DNA of 64,000 nt from assembly GCF_009799805.1 (NCBI RefSeq), contig NZ_CP047050.1:2618001-2682000 (forward strand). Direction: 5' to 3'. The notes below the pieces were generated by a model. The model did no database searches, was not told the DNA's origin, and saw nothing but the letters and a program-made list of their open reading frames with translations. A program made the position numbers and the translations under genes. This document shows positions 45,109 through 53,358 of the stretch, in pieces. Numbering within the stretch: the first letter of the stretch is position 1; every line of letters starts with the position of its first letter. The DNA comes from Myroides phaeus. GTDB lineage: Bacteria; Bacteroidota; Bacteroidia; Flavobacteriales; Flavobacteriaceae.

Positions 45109-45824
45109 TATTTGCGTAGCATTTTAATTTTAAAAACGGTAAATCCAAGAAATAGAGTAGCGACAGAACCGAAATACAACAAATCACGAGTATCTAAAAC
45201 ACCTCTTGATATACTTCTGAAATGATAGAACATTCCTGTTTTTGCAAACCATTCTCCAAATACTCCAGACATCATATCAATTCCTATAGAAAAGAAAGCA
45301 CATAAAACTATTCCAATTATAAAAGCAACGATTTGGTTTTCTGTAATTGAAGATGAAAACACACCAATTGCAGCATAACTACTAACTAAAAAAAGTAGTC
45401 CAATAAAAGACCCAACTATGCTTCCTAAGTCAAAAAACTGACCTGGCAACACTAAGTCCTTTAATACAAAAACGTAAACAATCGTTGGTAAAATAGCTAA
45501 AACAATCAAAAAGAATACTCCAAAGAATTTCCCTAAAACTATTTGCCAAACACTCAATGGCTTGGTCAACAATAATTCAATAGTTCCATTTTTAATTTCC
45601 TCTGAAAAACTCTTCATAGTAACAGCTGGAATTAAAAAAATCAATACCCAAGGTGCTAAATTAAAAAATGGAGATAAGTCTGCAAATCCACTCTGCAAAA
45701 CATTAAAATCTCCATCAACGAACCACAACAAGCCTCCATTAATAGCTAAAAAACTGATTATAACTAAATAACCAGTTAATGAACCAAAGAAGGACTTTAT
45801 TTCTCTAAGACAAATTGCTTTCAT
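45108..45824 (-). CDS. gldF: gliding ABC transporter permease GldF
   Basis: A 238-residue integral membrane protein of the ABC-2 type, with about six transmembrane segments and the ABC-2 hallmark KNGTIELLLTKPLSVWQIVLGKF. It is the permease partner of GldG; the ATPase GldA is not in this window. It overlaps gldG by one base and follows the monooxygenase gene after 7 bp, so it is in the same operon. Confidence 0.92.
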   Translation of the reverse strand: MKAICLREIKSFFGSLTGYLVIISFLAINGGLLWFVDGDFNVLQSGFADLSPFFNLAPWVLIFLIPAVTMKSFSEEIKNGTIELLLTKPLSVWQIVLGKFFGVFFLIVLAILPTIVYVFVLKDLVLPGQFFDLGSIVGSFIGLLFLVSSYAAIGVFSSSITENQIVAFIIGIVLCAFFSIGIDMMSGVFGEWFAKTGMFYHFRSISRGVLDTRDLLYFGSVATLFLGFTVFKIKMLRK

Positions 45825-45831
45825 AAAACTA

Positions 45832-46128
45832 TTAATTTAGAGTAACAACCTTATCTACGCTCCAAGCCTCTGCCCTTTCTTTGAACATTGTTTTCACGTT
45901 AGGCCATATTTGTCCAAACAATTCTGATTTTTTATAATTTTCAAGACTCTGTTCTTCATCCCAATAGCTATAGGTAAAGAAAATATTAGCTTGATGTTTA
46001 TCTTGATATACTTCTAAAAATTGACAGCCTGGATAATGGCGAATTTTCTCCTTATCTGAATTAAAATGATCAAGAAAATCATTAATTCTATCTTCTTTTA
46101 AAGTCAACTTTACAATTCTTATAAACAT
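45832..46128 (-). CDS. antibiotic biosynthesis monooxygenase-like (ABM) protein
   Basis: A 98-residue ferredoxin-like-fold ABM-domain protein: MFIRIVKLTLKEDRINDFL, then IFFTYSYWDEEQSLENYKKSELF. Small dimeric proteins of this family include quinol monooxygenases and many of unknown activity. ATG 46128 was chosen; the longer frame starts at a non-ATG codon. It lies 10 bp after the SAM-dependent gene and 7 bp before gldF, so it is in the operon. Confidence 0.82.
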   Translation of the reverse strand: MFIRIVKLTLKEDRINDFLDHFNSDKEKIRHYPGCQFLEVYQDKHQANIFFTYSYWDEEQSLENYKKSELFGQIWPNVKTMFKERAEAWSVDKVVTLN

Positions 46129-46138
46129 ATCTTTCTCT

Positions 46139-46975
46139 TTAATTTTGTTCTTCCTGATTAAAATCAATTACGATACTATCGTTCAAATTAATGTTCATCA
46201 AATTACGAGGTGTACCTCCTGGTGAATCAGGTTTAGAATAAAACAAAGCAATTGTCAACAAGTCAACATCGTTGAATAAAACGACTAATTCTCCCGCTCT
46301 ATCCCTTAAAGATGCCCAATCCGCATTTTTAAAATCTGCGAAATAATGACTCACCCTATTCACTCTATAATCTTTAAAGCGTACGGCATATTCCCTTCCT
46401 TTTTCTAAAGATTCAAAGCACTCTTTTGTAATATTTGTAACAAGATTTCCGTAAGAATCCTCGTATATAACTTTTCCTGAAATTCGGTCTTCTCCCACAA
46501 CAAGGTTACTTGCTAAACGATTAGGCACATAAATAGTGTCTGTAAAAACACCTATATCTCTCAAAGCTCTTCCTTCGTGTAATTGATAAGCACAATAAAC
46601 AAAAATATCATTTGATTTCATAATTCCATCGTGATTTATGAAAATCGCCTCATCATAATCATTATTCCCTAATACAACGCTTATTATTCCATTATCTGAT
46701 GTAATAAAATAATGTCCATCATATTTCACACAAAGAGCTTTAGAATACTCCGTAATAGACGCATCAACAGCAATGATATGAATTGTTCCCTTAGGAAATT
46801 GTTTATAAGCTGCACCAATAACAAATCCTGCCTCTTCCGTATTATATTTCCCTATTCCATGTGAGATATCTACCAAATTACATCCAATGATATTTGAATA
46901 GATCTTCCCTTTCAAAGCTCCTACATAATGGTCTCTATATCCAAAATCTGTCGTTAGTGTAATTATTCTTTGCAT
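46139..46975 (-). CDS. SAM hydroxide adenosyltransferase (DUF62 family)
   Basis: A 278-residue protein of the family that includes bacterial fluorinase and chlorinase but mostly hydrolyses S-adenosylmethionine to adenosine. Family marks: TLTTDFGYRDHYVGALKG near the N-terminus, NLVDISHGI, the second domain starting DSYGNLVTNI, and DLLTIALFYSK near the end. It is the first gene of a minus-strand set with the ABM protein, gldF, gldG and possibly dnaN. The physiological role is unknown. Confidence 0.88.
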   Translation of the reverse strand: MQRIITLTTDFGYRDHYVGALKGKIYSNIIGCNLVDISHGIGKYNTEEAGFVIGAAYKQFPKGTIHIIAVDASITEYSKALCVKYDGHYFITSDNGIISVVLGNNDYDEAIFINHDGIMKSNDIFVYCAYQLHEGRALRDIGVFTDTIYVPNRLASNLVVGEDRISGKVIYEDSYGNLVTNITKECFESLEKGREYAVRFKDYRVNRVSHYFADFKNADWASLRDRAGELVVLFNDVDLLTIALFYSKPDSPGGTPRNLMNINLNDSIVIDFNQEEQN

Positions 46976-47019
46976 TTTTATTTTTCAATATATTTTTAAG
47001 AAAAATGGTTTTTTTATAG

Positions 47020-47027
47020 TAGATTTG
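47020..47027 (+). promoter_or_regulatory. -7 box of phoH
   Basis: TAGATTTG, 45 bp before the TTG start of phoH. It is close to the minus-strand box at 47033-47040, so the two promoters would overlap. Confidence 0.4.
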
Positions 47028-47032
47028 AACTA

Positions 47033-47040
47033 CAAAATTA
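47033..47040 (-). promoter_or_regulatory. -7 box of the SAM transferase-gld operon
   Basis: TAATTTTG on the minus strand, 57 bp before ATG 46975. No -33 TTG was found. Confidence 0.35.
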
Positions 47041-47071
47041 GATTATTTTTTTTAATTAACTCTCATTGGTA

Positions 47072-48055
47072 TTGAACGAAAGGATAATTGAACTCACAGA
47101 TTTTAGTCCCAAAGACTTTTGGGGACCACAAGACACTCATTTAGATATACTTAAGAAGCTATATCCAAAAGTAAAATTAGTTGCAAGAGGTAATTTCTTA
47201 AAAATTTATGGAGATCCAGAGGTTCTTGATGAATTTGAAAGGAGTTTTGACCGACTTATAAAGTATTTTACGCGATATAATCGTATTGATGAAAATGCAA
47301 TCGAAAGATTAGTAATGGATAGCGCTCCACCTTCACTCCCGTCTAACGATATTCTTGTTCACGGAGTTTCTGGTAAAATCATTAAACCCCTAACTCCAAA
47401 TCAACATAAACTTGTAAAATTTGTTGAAAAGAACGATATGGTTTTCGCTGTAGGGCCTGCTGGTACGGGTAAAACATATACAGGTGTTGCCCTTGCTGTA
47501 AGAGCATTAAAAAATAAAGAAGTTAAAAGAATAATTCTGACAAGACCCGCGGTAGAAGCTGGAGAAAACCTTGGTTTTTTACCTGGTGATATGAAAGAAA
47601 AGTTGGACCCTTATATGCAACCACTTTATGATGCATTAAGAGATATGATTCCTCCTCAAACTTTAGATGATTATATTTTAAGAGGAGTTATTCAAATTGC
47701 GCCACTTGCTTTTATGCGTGGACGAACTTTAGACCACGCTTTTGTAATATTAGATGAAGCTCAGAACACAACACATTCTCAAATGAAAATGTTCTTAACT
47801 CGTATGGGAAAAAATGCTAAGTTTATAATTACAGGTGATCCAGGACAAATTGATTTACCACGCAAAGTATCCTCTGGCCTAAAAGAAGCACTATATATAT
47901 TAAAAGATGTAGACGGTATAGGAATGTTGTATTTAGATGATAAGGACATCGTACGACACCGTTTAGTTAAGAAAATTGTAGATGCATACAAAAAAACAGA
48001 AGATAGACCCGATTTAATGTCTATTGAAGAGATAAAAAAAATGGAGAACTCATAG
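47072..48055 (+). CDS. PhoH family ATPase, TTG start
   Basis: A 327-residue P-loop ATPase of the PhoH family, related to the RNA helicase superfamily. The N-terminal RNA-binding region is followed by Walker A GPAGTGKT and Walker B VILDEAQN, with the family block LTRPAVEAGENLGFLPGDM. It probably acts in RNA processing. Family N-termini read MNERxIELTD; here that Met would be TTG at 47072 (another TTG at 47066), and I see no ATG in a suitable place. Its stop codon lies inside the terminator stem. Confidence 0.88.
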   Translation: MNERIIELTDFSPKDFWGPQDTHLDILKKLYPKVKLVARGNFLKIYGDPEVLDEFERSFDRLIKYFTRYNRIDENAIERLVMDSAPPSLPSNDILVHGVSGKIIKPLTPNQHKLVKFVEKNDMVFAVGPAGTGKTYTGVALAVRALKNKEVKRIILTRPAVEAGENLGFLPGDMKEKLDPYMQPLYDALRDMIPPQTLDDYILRGVIQIAPLAFMRGRTLDHAFVILDEAQNTTHSQMKMFLTRMGKNAKFIITGDPGQIDLPRKVSSGLKEALYILKDVDGIGMLYLDDKDIVRHRLVKKIVDAYKKTEDRPDLMSIEEIKKMENS

Positions 48056-48069
48056 TTCTCCATTTTTTA
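48036..48069. terminator. bidirectional terminator after phoH
   Basis: Stem AAATGGAGAACT (48039-48050) with AGTTCTCCATTT (48054-48065), loop CAT, flanked by A and T runs. The phoH stop codon TAG is at 48053-48055, inside the hairpin. Confidence 0.85.
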
Positions 48070-48088
48070 TTAAGTATCATTATAATTC

Positions 48089-48871
48089 TTACATTGAATA
48101 AGTATCTCTTAAAAAAGTCAATTTTTGTTTATTGCCTTCAAATAAATATAAGTAATCATCTTTTAATTCAAACTTATCACAACTATCCAATACCGAAAGT
48201 AACTCTTTTTCTTTTTGATACATTTCTGTAACATATTCCGGAGATAAAACTACTTTAAAAAATATAGAATCACCTTCACAACGAATATCACCATAAATCA
48301 TATGGTTGCCACCACTTCCAGAAAAACTTCTTGTATTGATATCAATACAAATCATAGGTATTTGATTAATCCCTAATTCCTCTACCCTTTTATCTTCATA
48401 GGACTGAAAAATCCAGTTACCTGATAATTTTTCCGTATAAATATAATGTCCAAAACAAGCGAAATCATTAATGTTTTCAACATCATCAACTTTCTTAACT
48501 AATCTAACTGCAACAGAATGATCAAATCTACCATCAGCAAATTCACGTGCTGTCTCATCTTCATAAATAACTATTTCAATCTCTTCATGTTTAGTTTGAG
48601 ACTTATATATCCTACATTCTCCATCAACCAAAGGTTCTACAAAAGGAAACACTATTTTTTGATTTGGTTTTGTACTTGAATAAACAATACCTTTTCTACT
48701 AATAGAAACTACCTGAGGTGAATCTTGAGCAACTGCTTTAAAAAACGTACCATCAAGATCGTTTTTATTCAACAAATCAATTTGCTTATTACTGCCCTCT
48801 TTATAATTTTTCTCCTTTACATGGTCAACTCCACAAGATGGAAACAATGAAACTGTTAATGCCAATATCAT
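48089..48871 (-). CDS. lipoprotein of unknown function
   Basis: A 260-residue protein that begins MILALTVSLFPSCG, a lipobox-like sequence (Cys13), but without the usual positive residues before the hydrophobic stretch. An in-frame TAG nine bases before the ATG prevents a longer start. The C-terminal half (GSGGNHMIYGDIRCEGDSI, then KQKLTFLRD) resembles META/HslJ-like domains, weakly. It is probably an outer-membrane lipoprotein. A -7 box lies 20 bp upstream. Confidence 0.65.
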   Translation of the reverse strand: MILALTVSLFPSCGVDHVKEKNYKEGSNKQIDLLNKNDLDGTFFKAVAQDSPQVVSISRKGIVYSSTKPNQKIVFPFVEPLVDGECRIYKSQTKHEEIEIVIYEDETAREFADGRFDHSVAVRLVKKVDDVENINDFACFGHYIYTEKLSGNWIFQSYEDKRVEELGINQIPMICIDINTRSFSGSGGNHMIYGDIRCEGDSIFFKVVLSPEYVTEMYQKEKELLSVLDSCDKFELKDDYLYLFEGNKQKLTFLRDTYSM

Positions 48872-48891
48872 ATTTTTCTATTTTCAATGTA

Positions 48892-48899
48892 CAAAGGTA
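48892..48899 (-). promoter_or_regulatory. -7 box of the lipoprotein gene
   Basis: TACCTTTG on the minus strand, 20 bp before ATG 48871; a TTG lies 15 nt upstream of it. Confidence 0.45.
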
Positions 48900-49133
48900 A
48901 ATCCAAACTAATGCCAAACTTTAAATTTATCATTAATTTATGCTTTTTTTAACAATATACACTGCAATTTATTAAACCCTAATTCTTTTCGGTTGCAAAG
49001 ATAACACATCTGCAATTATAAAAAATCACGTGACGTCAACATTTGACAAATTATAACATAAAATTAATACAACAAAGCTATTTTTCAATACTATAACTGT
49101 TTCATTTCTGTTTTTAATTAAATGACTTAGCTT

Positions 49134-49616
49134 TTATGTCAAATCCCCAAACTCACTTAAAGTAATATCTTTTAATACCTTTGGATCTATTCCGATACTT
49201 ATTCCTTTTCTTCCTCCACTTACATACACTTTAGCTAAGTCTTTTACACTTTCATCTATAAAAGTTGCATAATGCTTTTTCATTCCTATTGGCGAGCATC
49301 CTCCTCGAATATACCCTGTAACATCAAGCAAATCTTTGACAGCTAACATCTCAATCTTCTTTTCTCCTGATATTTTTGCTGCTTTTTTTAAATCAAGTTC
49401 TCTATCAATTGCAACGACAAACACAAAAAAAGAATTCCCTTTACCCTTCGCTACTAATGTCTTCAACGATTCATTTGCAGCAACATTTAACTTTGCACAT
49501 ACAGATTCACCATCTATAAGACCATCCTCTATCTCATATTCAAAAAGATCATAATTGATTTTCTTACTATCTAAAAAACGAATTGCATTCGTTTTATTTA
49601 CTTTTTTACTCATCAT
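49134..49616 (-). CDS. ybaK: Cys-tRNA(Pro) deacylase, YbaK family
   Basis: A 160-residue YbaK/EbsC-type editing enzyme that removes Cys from mischarged tRNA-Pro. Motifs KTNAIRFLDSKKINYDLFEY, FVFVVAIDRELDLKKAA and GYIRGGCSPIGMKKHYATF are typical. The longest frame starts at 49646, upstream of the likely -7 box (49628-49635), so the start is ATG 49616 or ATG 49613. Monocistronic, since a terminator separates it from the upstream gene. Confidence 0.88.
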   Translation of the reverse strand: MMSKKVNKTNAIRFLDSKKINYDLFEYEIEDGLIDGESVCAKLNVAANESLKTLVAKGKGNSFFVFVVAIDRELDLKKAAKISGEKKIEMLAVKDLLDVTGYIRGGCSPIGMKKHYATFIDESVKDLAKVYVSGGRKGISIGIDPKVLKDITLSEFGDLT

Positions 49617-49627
49617 ATTATTTTGGA

Positions 49628-49635
49628 CAAAAGTA
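49628..49635 (-). promoter_or_regulatory. -7 box of ybaK
   Basis: TACTTTTG on the minus strand, directly after the T-run of the upstream gene's terminator. Confidence 0.45.
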
Positions 49636-49636
49636 A

Positions 49637-49666
49637 AAAAAAACACTATTAAATTATAATAGTGTT
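49637..49666 (-). terminator. terminator of the 78-residue gene
   Basis: AACACTATTA and TAATAGTGTT (49642-49666), followed by a T-run on the minus strand. The gene's own stop lies within the hairpin, and the T-run overlaps the ybaK promoter. Confidence 0.65.
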
Positions 49667-49890
49667 GTCTTGTATCCTGTTTGTCTTAAACAGAACATAA
49701 AATCATCTTCCTTATCACAAATGCAATAAATTCGAATAGTTGAACCTTCTGCCTTCTTAAAAATTGGTTTAAAACTTTTTGGCAATGTGGTATAAAACTC
49801 TTCTAAGTTAGTTACTGCATACTTATGGTCTATTTCTACTGTAACCAACACAACAAATTCGTTTCCTTTTAATTCTATTGGTAATTTCAT
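49654..49890 (-). CDS. small protein of unknown function
   Basis: A 78-residue protein with no signal peptide, beginning MKLPIELKGNEFVVLVTVEID, with a Cys pair in IYCICDKED. I do not recognise a family. It is supported by its terminator and by a compact alpha/beta pattern. It lies upstream of ybaK on the same strand. Confidence 0.5.
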   Translation of the reverse strand: MKLPIELKGNEFVVLVTVEIDHKYAVTNLEEFYTTLPKSFKPIFKKAEGSTIRIYCICDKEDDFMFCLRQTGYKTTLL

Positions 49891-50087
49891 CTTTTTCTTA
49901 TTTTATCAGTTATTGAAGCAATTTATAAAAAAAAACGTCACATTTTCACTACTCTTAAAAATATTTTATAGGGAGAATACGTTTTTTAAAGAAATGAAAT
50001 AGTCACAAAGTGTACTTTTTTGTCGTTTATTAATTACAATCAATAAATTTTATAGACTTATCAACATCATTTTGTGGAAAAATAATT

Positions 50088-50095
50088 TACTTTTG
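50088..50095 (+). promoter_or_regulatory. -7 box of the dioxygenase gene
   Basis: TACTTTTG, 40 bp before ATG 50136. A TTG lies 13 nt upstream of it, closer than usual. Confidence 0.4.
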
Positions 50096-50135
50096 CGACA
50101 AATAACTCAAGTAAGCATATATAACAACTTAGAAA

Positions 50136-51083
50136 ATGCAAAACATTCCTAGTGTTGACTTACGTGATTTCCTATCGGATGACCCGGTACGTAAACAAAA
50201 GTTTGTAAATGAAATCGGAAAAGCCTACGAAGAAATTGGATTCGTAGCATTAAAAGGACACTTTTTAGATGATCAATTAGTTGAAAATCTATACACAGAG
50301 GTTCGTAACTTTTTTAATCTTCCTTTGGAGACTAAAGAACAGTATGAAATTCCTGGCATTGGAGGACAAAGAGGTTATGTAGCCTTTGGAAAAGAAAGTG
50401 CAAAGGGAAGAACTGAAGGAGATTTAAAAGAATTCTGGCATTTTGGTCAGTATGTTGACAATGATCCGAAATTAGAGGAAACTTACCCAGCTAACGTTGA
50501 AGTAAAAGAACTTCCTAATTTCAATTCTATTGGTAAAGAAACATACCAAATGCTTGAAAAAACTGGTGTTTATGTATTAAGAGCTTTAGCTCTATTCTTA
50601 GACTTAGATGAGTTCTACTTTGACAAGTTCGTTAAAAACGGAAACAGTATTCTAAGACCTATTCACTACCCACCTATTGTAAATGAACCTAAAAATGCAG
50701 TGCGTGCAGCAGCACACGGTGACATTAACTTGATTACTCTATTAATGGGAGCTCAAGGTAGAGGTTTACAAGTACAAAACCACGATGGGCAATGGATTGA
50801 TGCAATCGCTGCTGAAGATGAATTAGTAATCAATGTTGGAGATATGTTATCAAGACATTCTAACAACAGATTGAAATCTACTATTCACCAAGTAGTTAAC
50901 CCACCAAAAGAATTATGGGGTACTTCAAGATACTCAATCCCTTTCTTTATGCACCCAGTGAGCGATATGCCATTGAACTGTTTAGAGAACTGTATTGATG
51001 ACAACAACCCTAAATTGTATGACGATATTACATCAGGAGAATTTCTACACCAAAGACTTGTAGAATTAGGATTGATCAAATAA
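50136..51083 (+). CDS. 2OG-Fe(II) dioxygenase, isopenicillin N synthase-like
   Basis: A 315-residue non-haem iron oxygenase of the isopenicillin N synthase family. Iron ligands are His194 and Asp196 in HGDIN and His251 in TIHQV. The 2-oxoglutarate-binding Arg265-x-Ser267 (RYSIP) follows. The N-terminal DIOX_N part (PSVDLRDFLSDD) is present. It probably oxidises a small metabolite with 2-oxoglutarate and O2; the substrate is unknown. Monocistronic by its surroundings. Confidence 0.88.
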   Translation: MQNIPSVDLRDFLSDDPVRKQKFVNEIGKAYEEIGFVALKGHFLDDQLVENLYTEVRNFFNLPLETKEQYEIPGIGGQRGYVAFGKESAKGRTEGDLKEFWHFGQYVDNDPKLEETYPANVEVKELPNFNSIGKETYQMLEKTGVYVLRALALFLDLDEFYFDKFVKNGNSILRPIHYPPIVNEPKNAVRAAAHGDINLITLLMGAQGRGLQVQNHDGQWIDAIAAEDELVINVGDMLSRHSNNRLKSTIHQVVNPPKELWGTSRYSIPFFMHPVSDMPLNCLENCIDDNNPKLYDDITSGEFLHQRLVELGLIK

Positions 51084-51225
51084 TCAAACAAACAATAATA
51101 AGACTCATAAGAGGAAGTATTTATTTACTTCCTCTTTGTTTTTAATCACATAGTAATTCTACTATTGTATTCCTTTTTTATATCGTTTTTAGGACATTTG
51201 TCTTTTTAAACCTTTACTTATTTCG

Positions 51226-51233
51226 TATCTTTG
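51226..51233 (+). promoter_or_regulatory. -7 box of the SUI1 gene
   Basis: TATCTTTG with a TTG (51198-51200) 25 nt before it, slightly longer than usual. It lies 46 bp before ATG 51280. Confidence 0.45.
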
Positions 51234-51279
51234 ATAGTAATCAGATATTAACAACTCTATATTTATACTAATATTATCT

Positions 51280-51627
51280 ATGAGCAAAAAAATGAATAGC
51301 TTGGAAGACTTAGGAGGCTTTGTCTTTTCTACCAATAAAGATTTTGAATTTGAACAAGAAGAAAGTGTTGAGACACTTAATAATAAAGATCAAAGACTTG
51401 AAGCTCATTTAGATAAAAAAAATAGAGGTGGTAAAATAGCCACTATAATTAAAGGCTTTGAAGGGTCTGATGACGATTTAAAAACTTTAGCTAAAAAACT
51501 TAAAACCTTATGTGGTGTTGGAGGAAGCGCTAAAGATGGAGAGATTATCATTCAAGGTAATTTCAGAGATAAAATAATGGAATACTTAATTAAAGAAGGC
51601 TACAAAGTTAAACGTGTAGGCTCATAA
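51280..51627 (+). CDS. SUI1/YciH-type translation initiation factor
   Basis: A 115-residue protein whose C-terminal ~70 residues form the eIF1/SUI1 domain (GGKIATIIKGFEG, LKTLCGVGGSAKDGEIIIQGNF). Bacterial members (YciH) resemble eukaryotic eIF1 and affect start-site choice. The N-terminal ~45 residues are acidic. It precedes the nucleoside phosphorylase by 15 bp and is probably co-transcribed. Confidence 0.88.
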   Translation: MSKKMNSLEDLGGFVFSTNKDFEFEQEESVETLNNKDQRLEAHLDKKNRGGKIATIIKGFEGSDDDLKTLAKKLKTLCGVGGSAKDGEIIIQGNFRDKIMEYLIKEGYKVKRVGS

Positions 51628-51642
51628 TCAAAATAATAGATC

Positions 51643-52512
51643 ATGAAGATAAAATCATCTGAATTAATACTTAATCCTGACGGAAGTATTTATCACTTAA
51701 ACTTAAGACCTGAAAATATTGCTACTGATATCATCTTTGTTGGTGACCAATATCGTGTAGATCGTATTACTAAACACTTTGATAATATTGAATTCTCTAC
51801 ACAAAAAAGAGAGTTTAAAACAACAACAGGTACTTATAAAGGTAAAAGACTTTCTGTAATCTCAACTGGTATCGGTCCTGATAATATTGACATTGCTATC
51901 AACGAAATTGATGCATTGTTTAACATTGACTTTGAAACAAGAGAAATTAAAAAAGAACTTACTTCAGTAAATATTGTTCGTATTGGTACTTCTGGATCAC
52001 TTCAAGCTGATATCCCTGTTAATAGTTTTGTATTATCTCAATATGGTTTAGGTCTTGATAACTTAATGCGTTCTTACGTTATTGACGAAATCATCAACGT
52101 TCCAATGGAGGATGCTTTTATCGAGCACACTAATTGGGATTTAAGAAAAGGACGTCCTTACTTTGTACAAAACAGTCCTGAATTAGAGGCTAAATTAGCA
52201 TCTGACCTTACTTACACAGGTATTACTGGTACTGCTGGTGGATTCTATGGTCCTCAAGGACGTGTATTGCGTTTAGCTATTCAAGATCCTGAATTAAACC
52301 ACAAAATTGACAACTTTAAGTTCGAAAATTACAGAGTTACTAACTTTGAAATGGAAACTTCTGCTATTTATGGTTTATGTAAGTTATTAGGACACCATGC
52401 GGTTTCTTTAAATACAATTATTGCAAATAGAGCTAATGGTACTTTCTCAGAAGATCCTTATGCTGCAGTTGATAAATTGATCATATATACATTAGATAAG
52501 TTAGCTCAATAG
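51643..52512 (+). CDS. nucleoside phosphorylase family protein
   Basis: A 289-residue member of the PNP/uridine phosphorylase family. Typical blocks are STGIGPDNIDIAINEI, VRIGTSGSLQ and FEMETSAIYGL. It probably cleaves a nucleoside with phosphate to base and sugar phosphate. The uridine phosphorylase branch seems most likely, but specificity cannot be read. It is the second gene after SUI1, with a terminator downstream. Confidence 0.85.
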   Translation: MKIKSSELILNPDGSIYHLNLRPENIATDIIFVGDQYRVDRITKHFDNIEFSTQKREFKTTTGTYKGKRLSVISTGIGPDNIDIAINEIDALFNIDFETREIKKELTSVNIVRIGTSGSLQADIPVNSFVLSQYGLGLDNLMRSYVIDEIINVPMEDAFIEHTNWDLRKGRPYFVQNSPELEAKLASDLTYTGITGTAGGFYGPQGRVLRLAIQDPELNHKIDNFKFENYRVTNFEMETSAIYGLCKLLGHHAVSLNTIIANRANGTFSEDPYAAVDKLIIYTLDKLAQ

Positions 52513-52540
52513 TTTTAGGGCTCCATCAAATATTATTATA

Positions 52541-52577
52541 GAAAAGCTACATTGTAAAAATGTAGCTTTTTTTATTT
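52541..52577 (+). terminator. terminator of the SUI1-phosphorylase operon
   Basis: Stem AAAAGCTACATT (52542-52553) with AATGTAGCTTTT (52559-52570), then T-run. Confidence 0.85.
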
Positions 52578-52826
52578 CATTATATACCACCACTTCAATC
52601 TAATTTAGATTCTATCTCTACATTTTTTAATTAAAAAATGTACACAAAAGAGTATAAACACTTCATTTTCTATTATTTCAGCTTCCTTTTTTAGTTAAAA
52701 ACAATCCATTCACAGACTTTCTTATATAACATTTTTCAATGCTCTCCTCTCTCTAACTCCTTTATATATAAAGCATACAGCTAAAAACCTCCTTTATTCT
52801 TGTCTAATGCTTTTAAGACAATTCTC

Positions 52827-52861
52827 CGACAATAGTGGGACATTCCTTCGAGAATAGTGGG
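52827..52861. repeat. two direct repeats, 22-bp period
   Basis: CGACAATAGTGGG (52827-52839) and CGAGAATAGTGGG (52849-52861) differ at one base and lie 22 bp apart, two helical turns. Confidence 0.55.
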
Positions 52862-52905
52862 CTGAAAGCCATTTTGTCGAACAACTCTCAGAGAAACCTC
52901 GAAGG
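52845..52905. repeat. 8-bp inverted repeat, 45-nt spacer
   Basis: CCTTCGAG (52845-52852) and CTCGAAGG (52898-52905). Spacer length equals that of the repeat at 29.9 kb. Confidence 0.4.
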
Positions 52906-53358
52906 ATTGTGCTATAACTCCACTTATATAGCTCTTAAAAATATTTGCCAAATTAATTACTGAACTTTTATTTACACTTTATATCTTCCTTAGTCTGGAA
53001 TTTCTACCAGTAATTCCACAAGTTTAATTACTATTAAATATTTTTCAAAAACCAAGTCCCAACAACGACATAATAACGTCACTTTTTGACTAAAAAATGA
53101 ATATTATAGGTTACAAGTCCCGTTTTAAGGCTTTTTTTTGCGAATCTATCAATCATTCCCTCCTAAAGGTTTGAATTAAATTCAGTGAAAAATACAAAAC
53201 ACAAAACTTTAGTTTTGCTATCTTAATTTTAACAGCATAAATAGAATTGAATATGGTAAATACTACTAATTAATACATAAATTATGTAAGACTCTTTTTT
53301 ATTTGATTGTTTGATATAAATATCCTTAAATTTAAGGTGCTTAAAATTTTTATTTGAA

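Larger units (their letters stand above)
52578..53358. other. long intergenic gap with repeats, no gene
   Basis: About 780 bp of non-coding DNA between the nucleoside phosphorylase terminator and the CoA-transferase gene. It contains two direct repeats (52827-52861), an inverted repeat (52845-52905) and a small inverted repeat CAAAACT/AGTTTTG at 53202-53217. No ORF with coding character was seen. Confidence 0.5.

Noticed and set aside
49026..49038. CREB-like site as regulatory proof
   Set aside because: TGACGTCA is short, and eukaryotic factor names do not apply; kept only as a palindrome observation.
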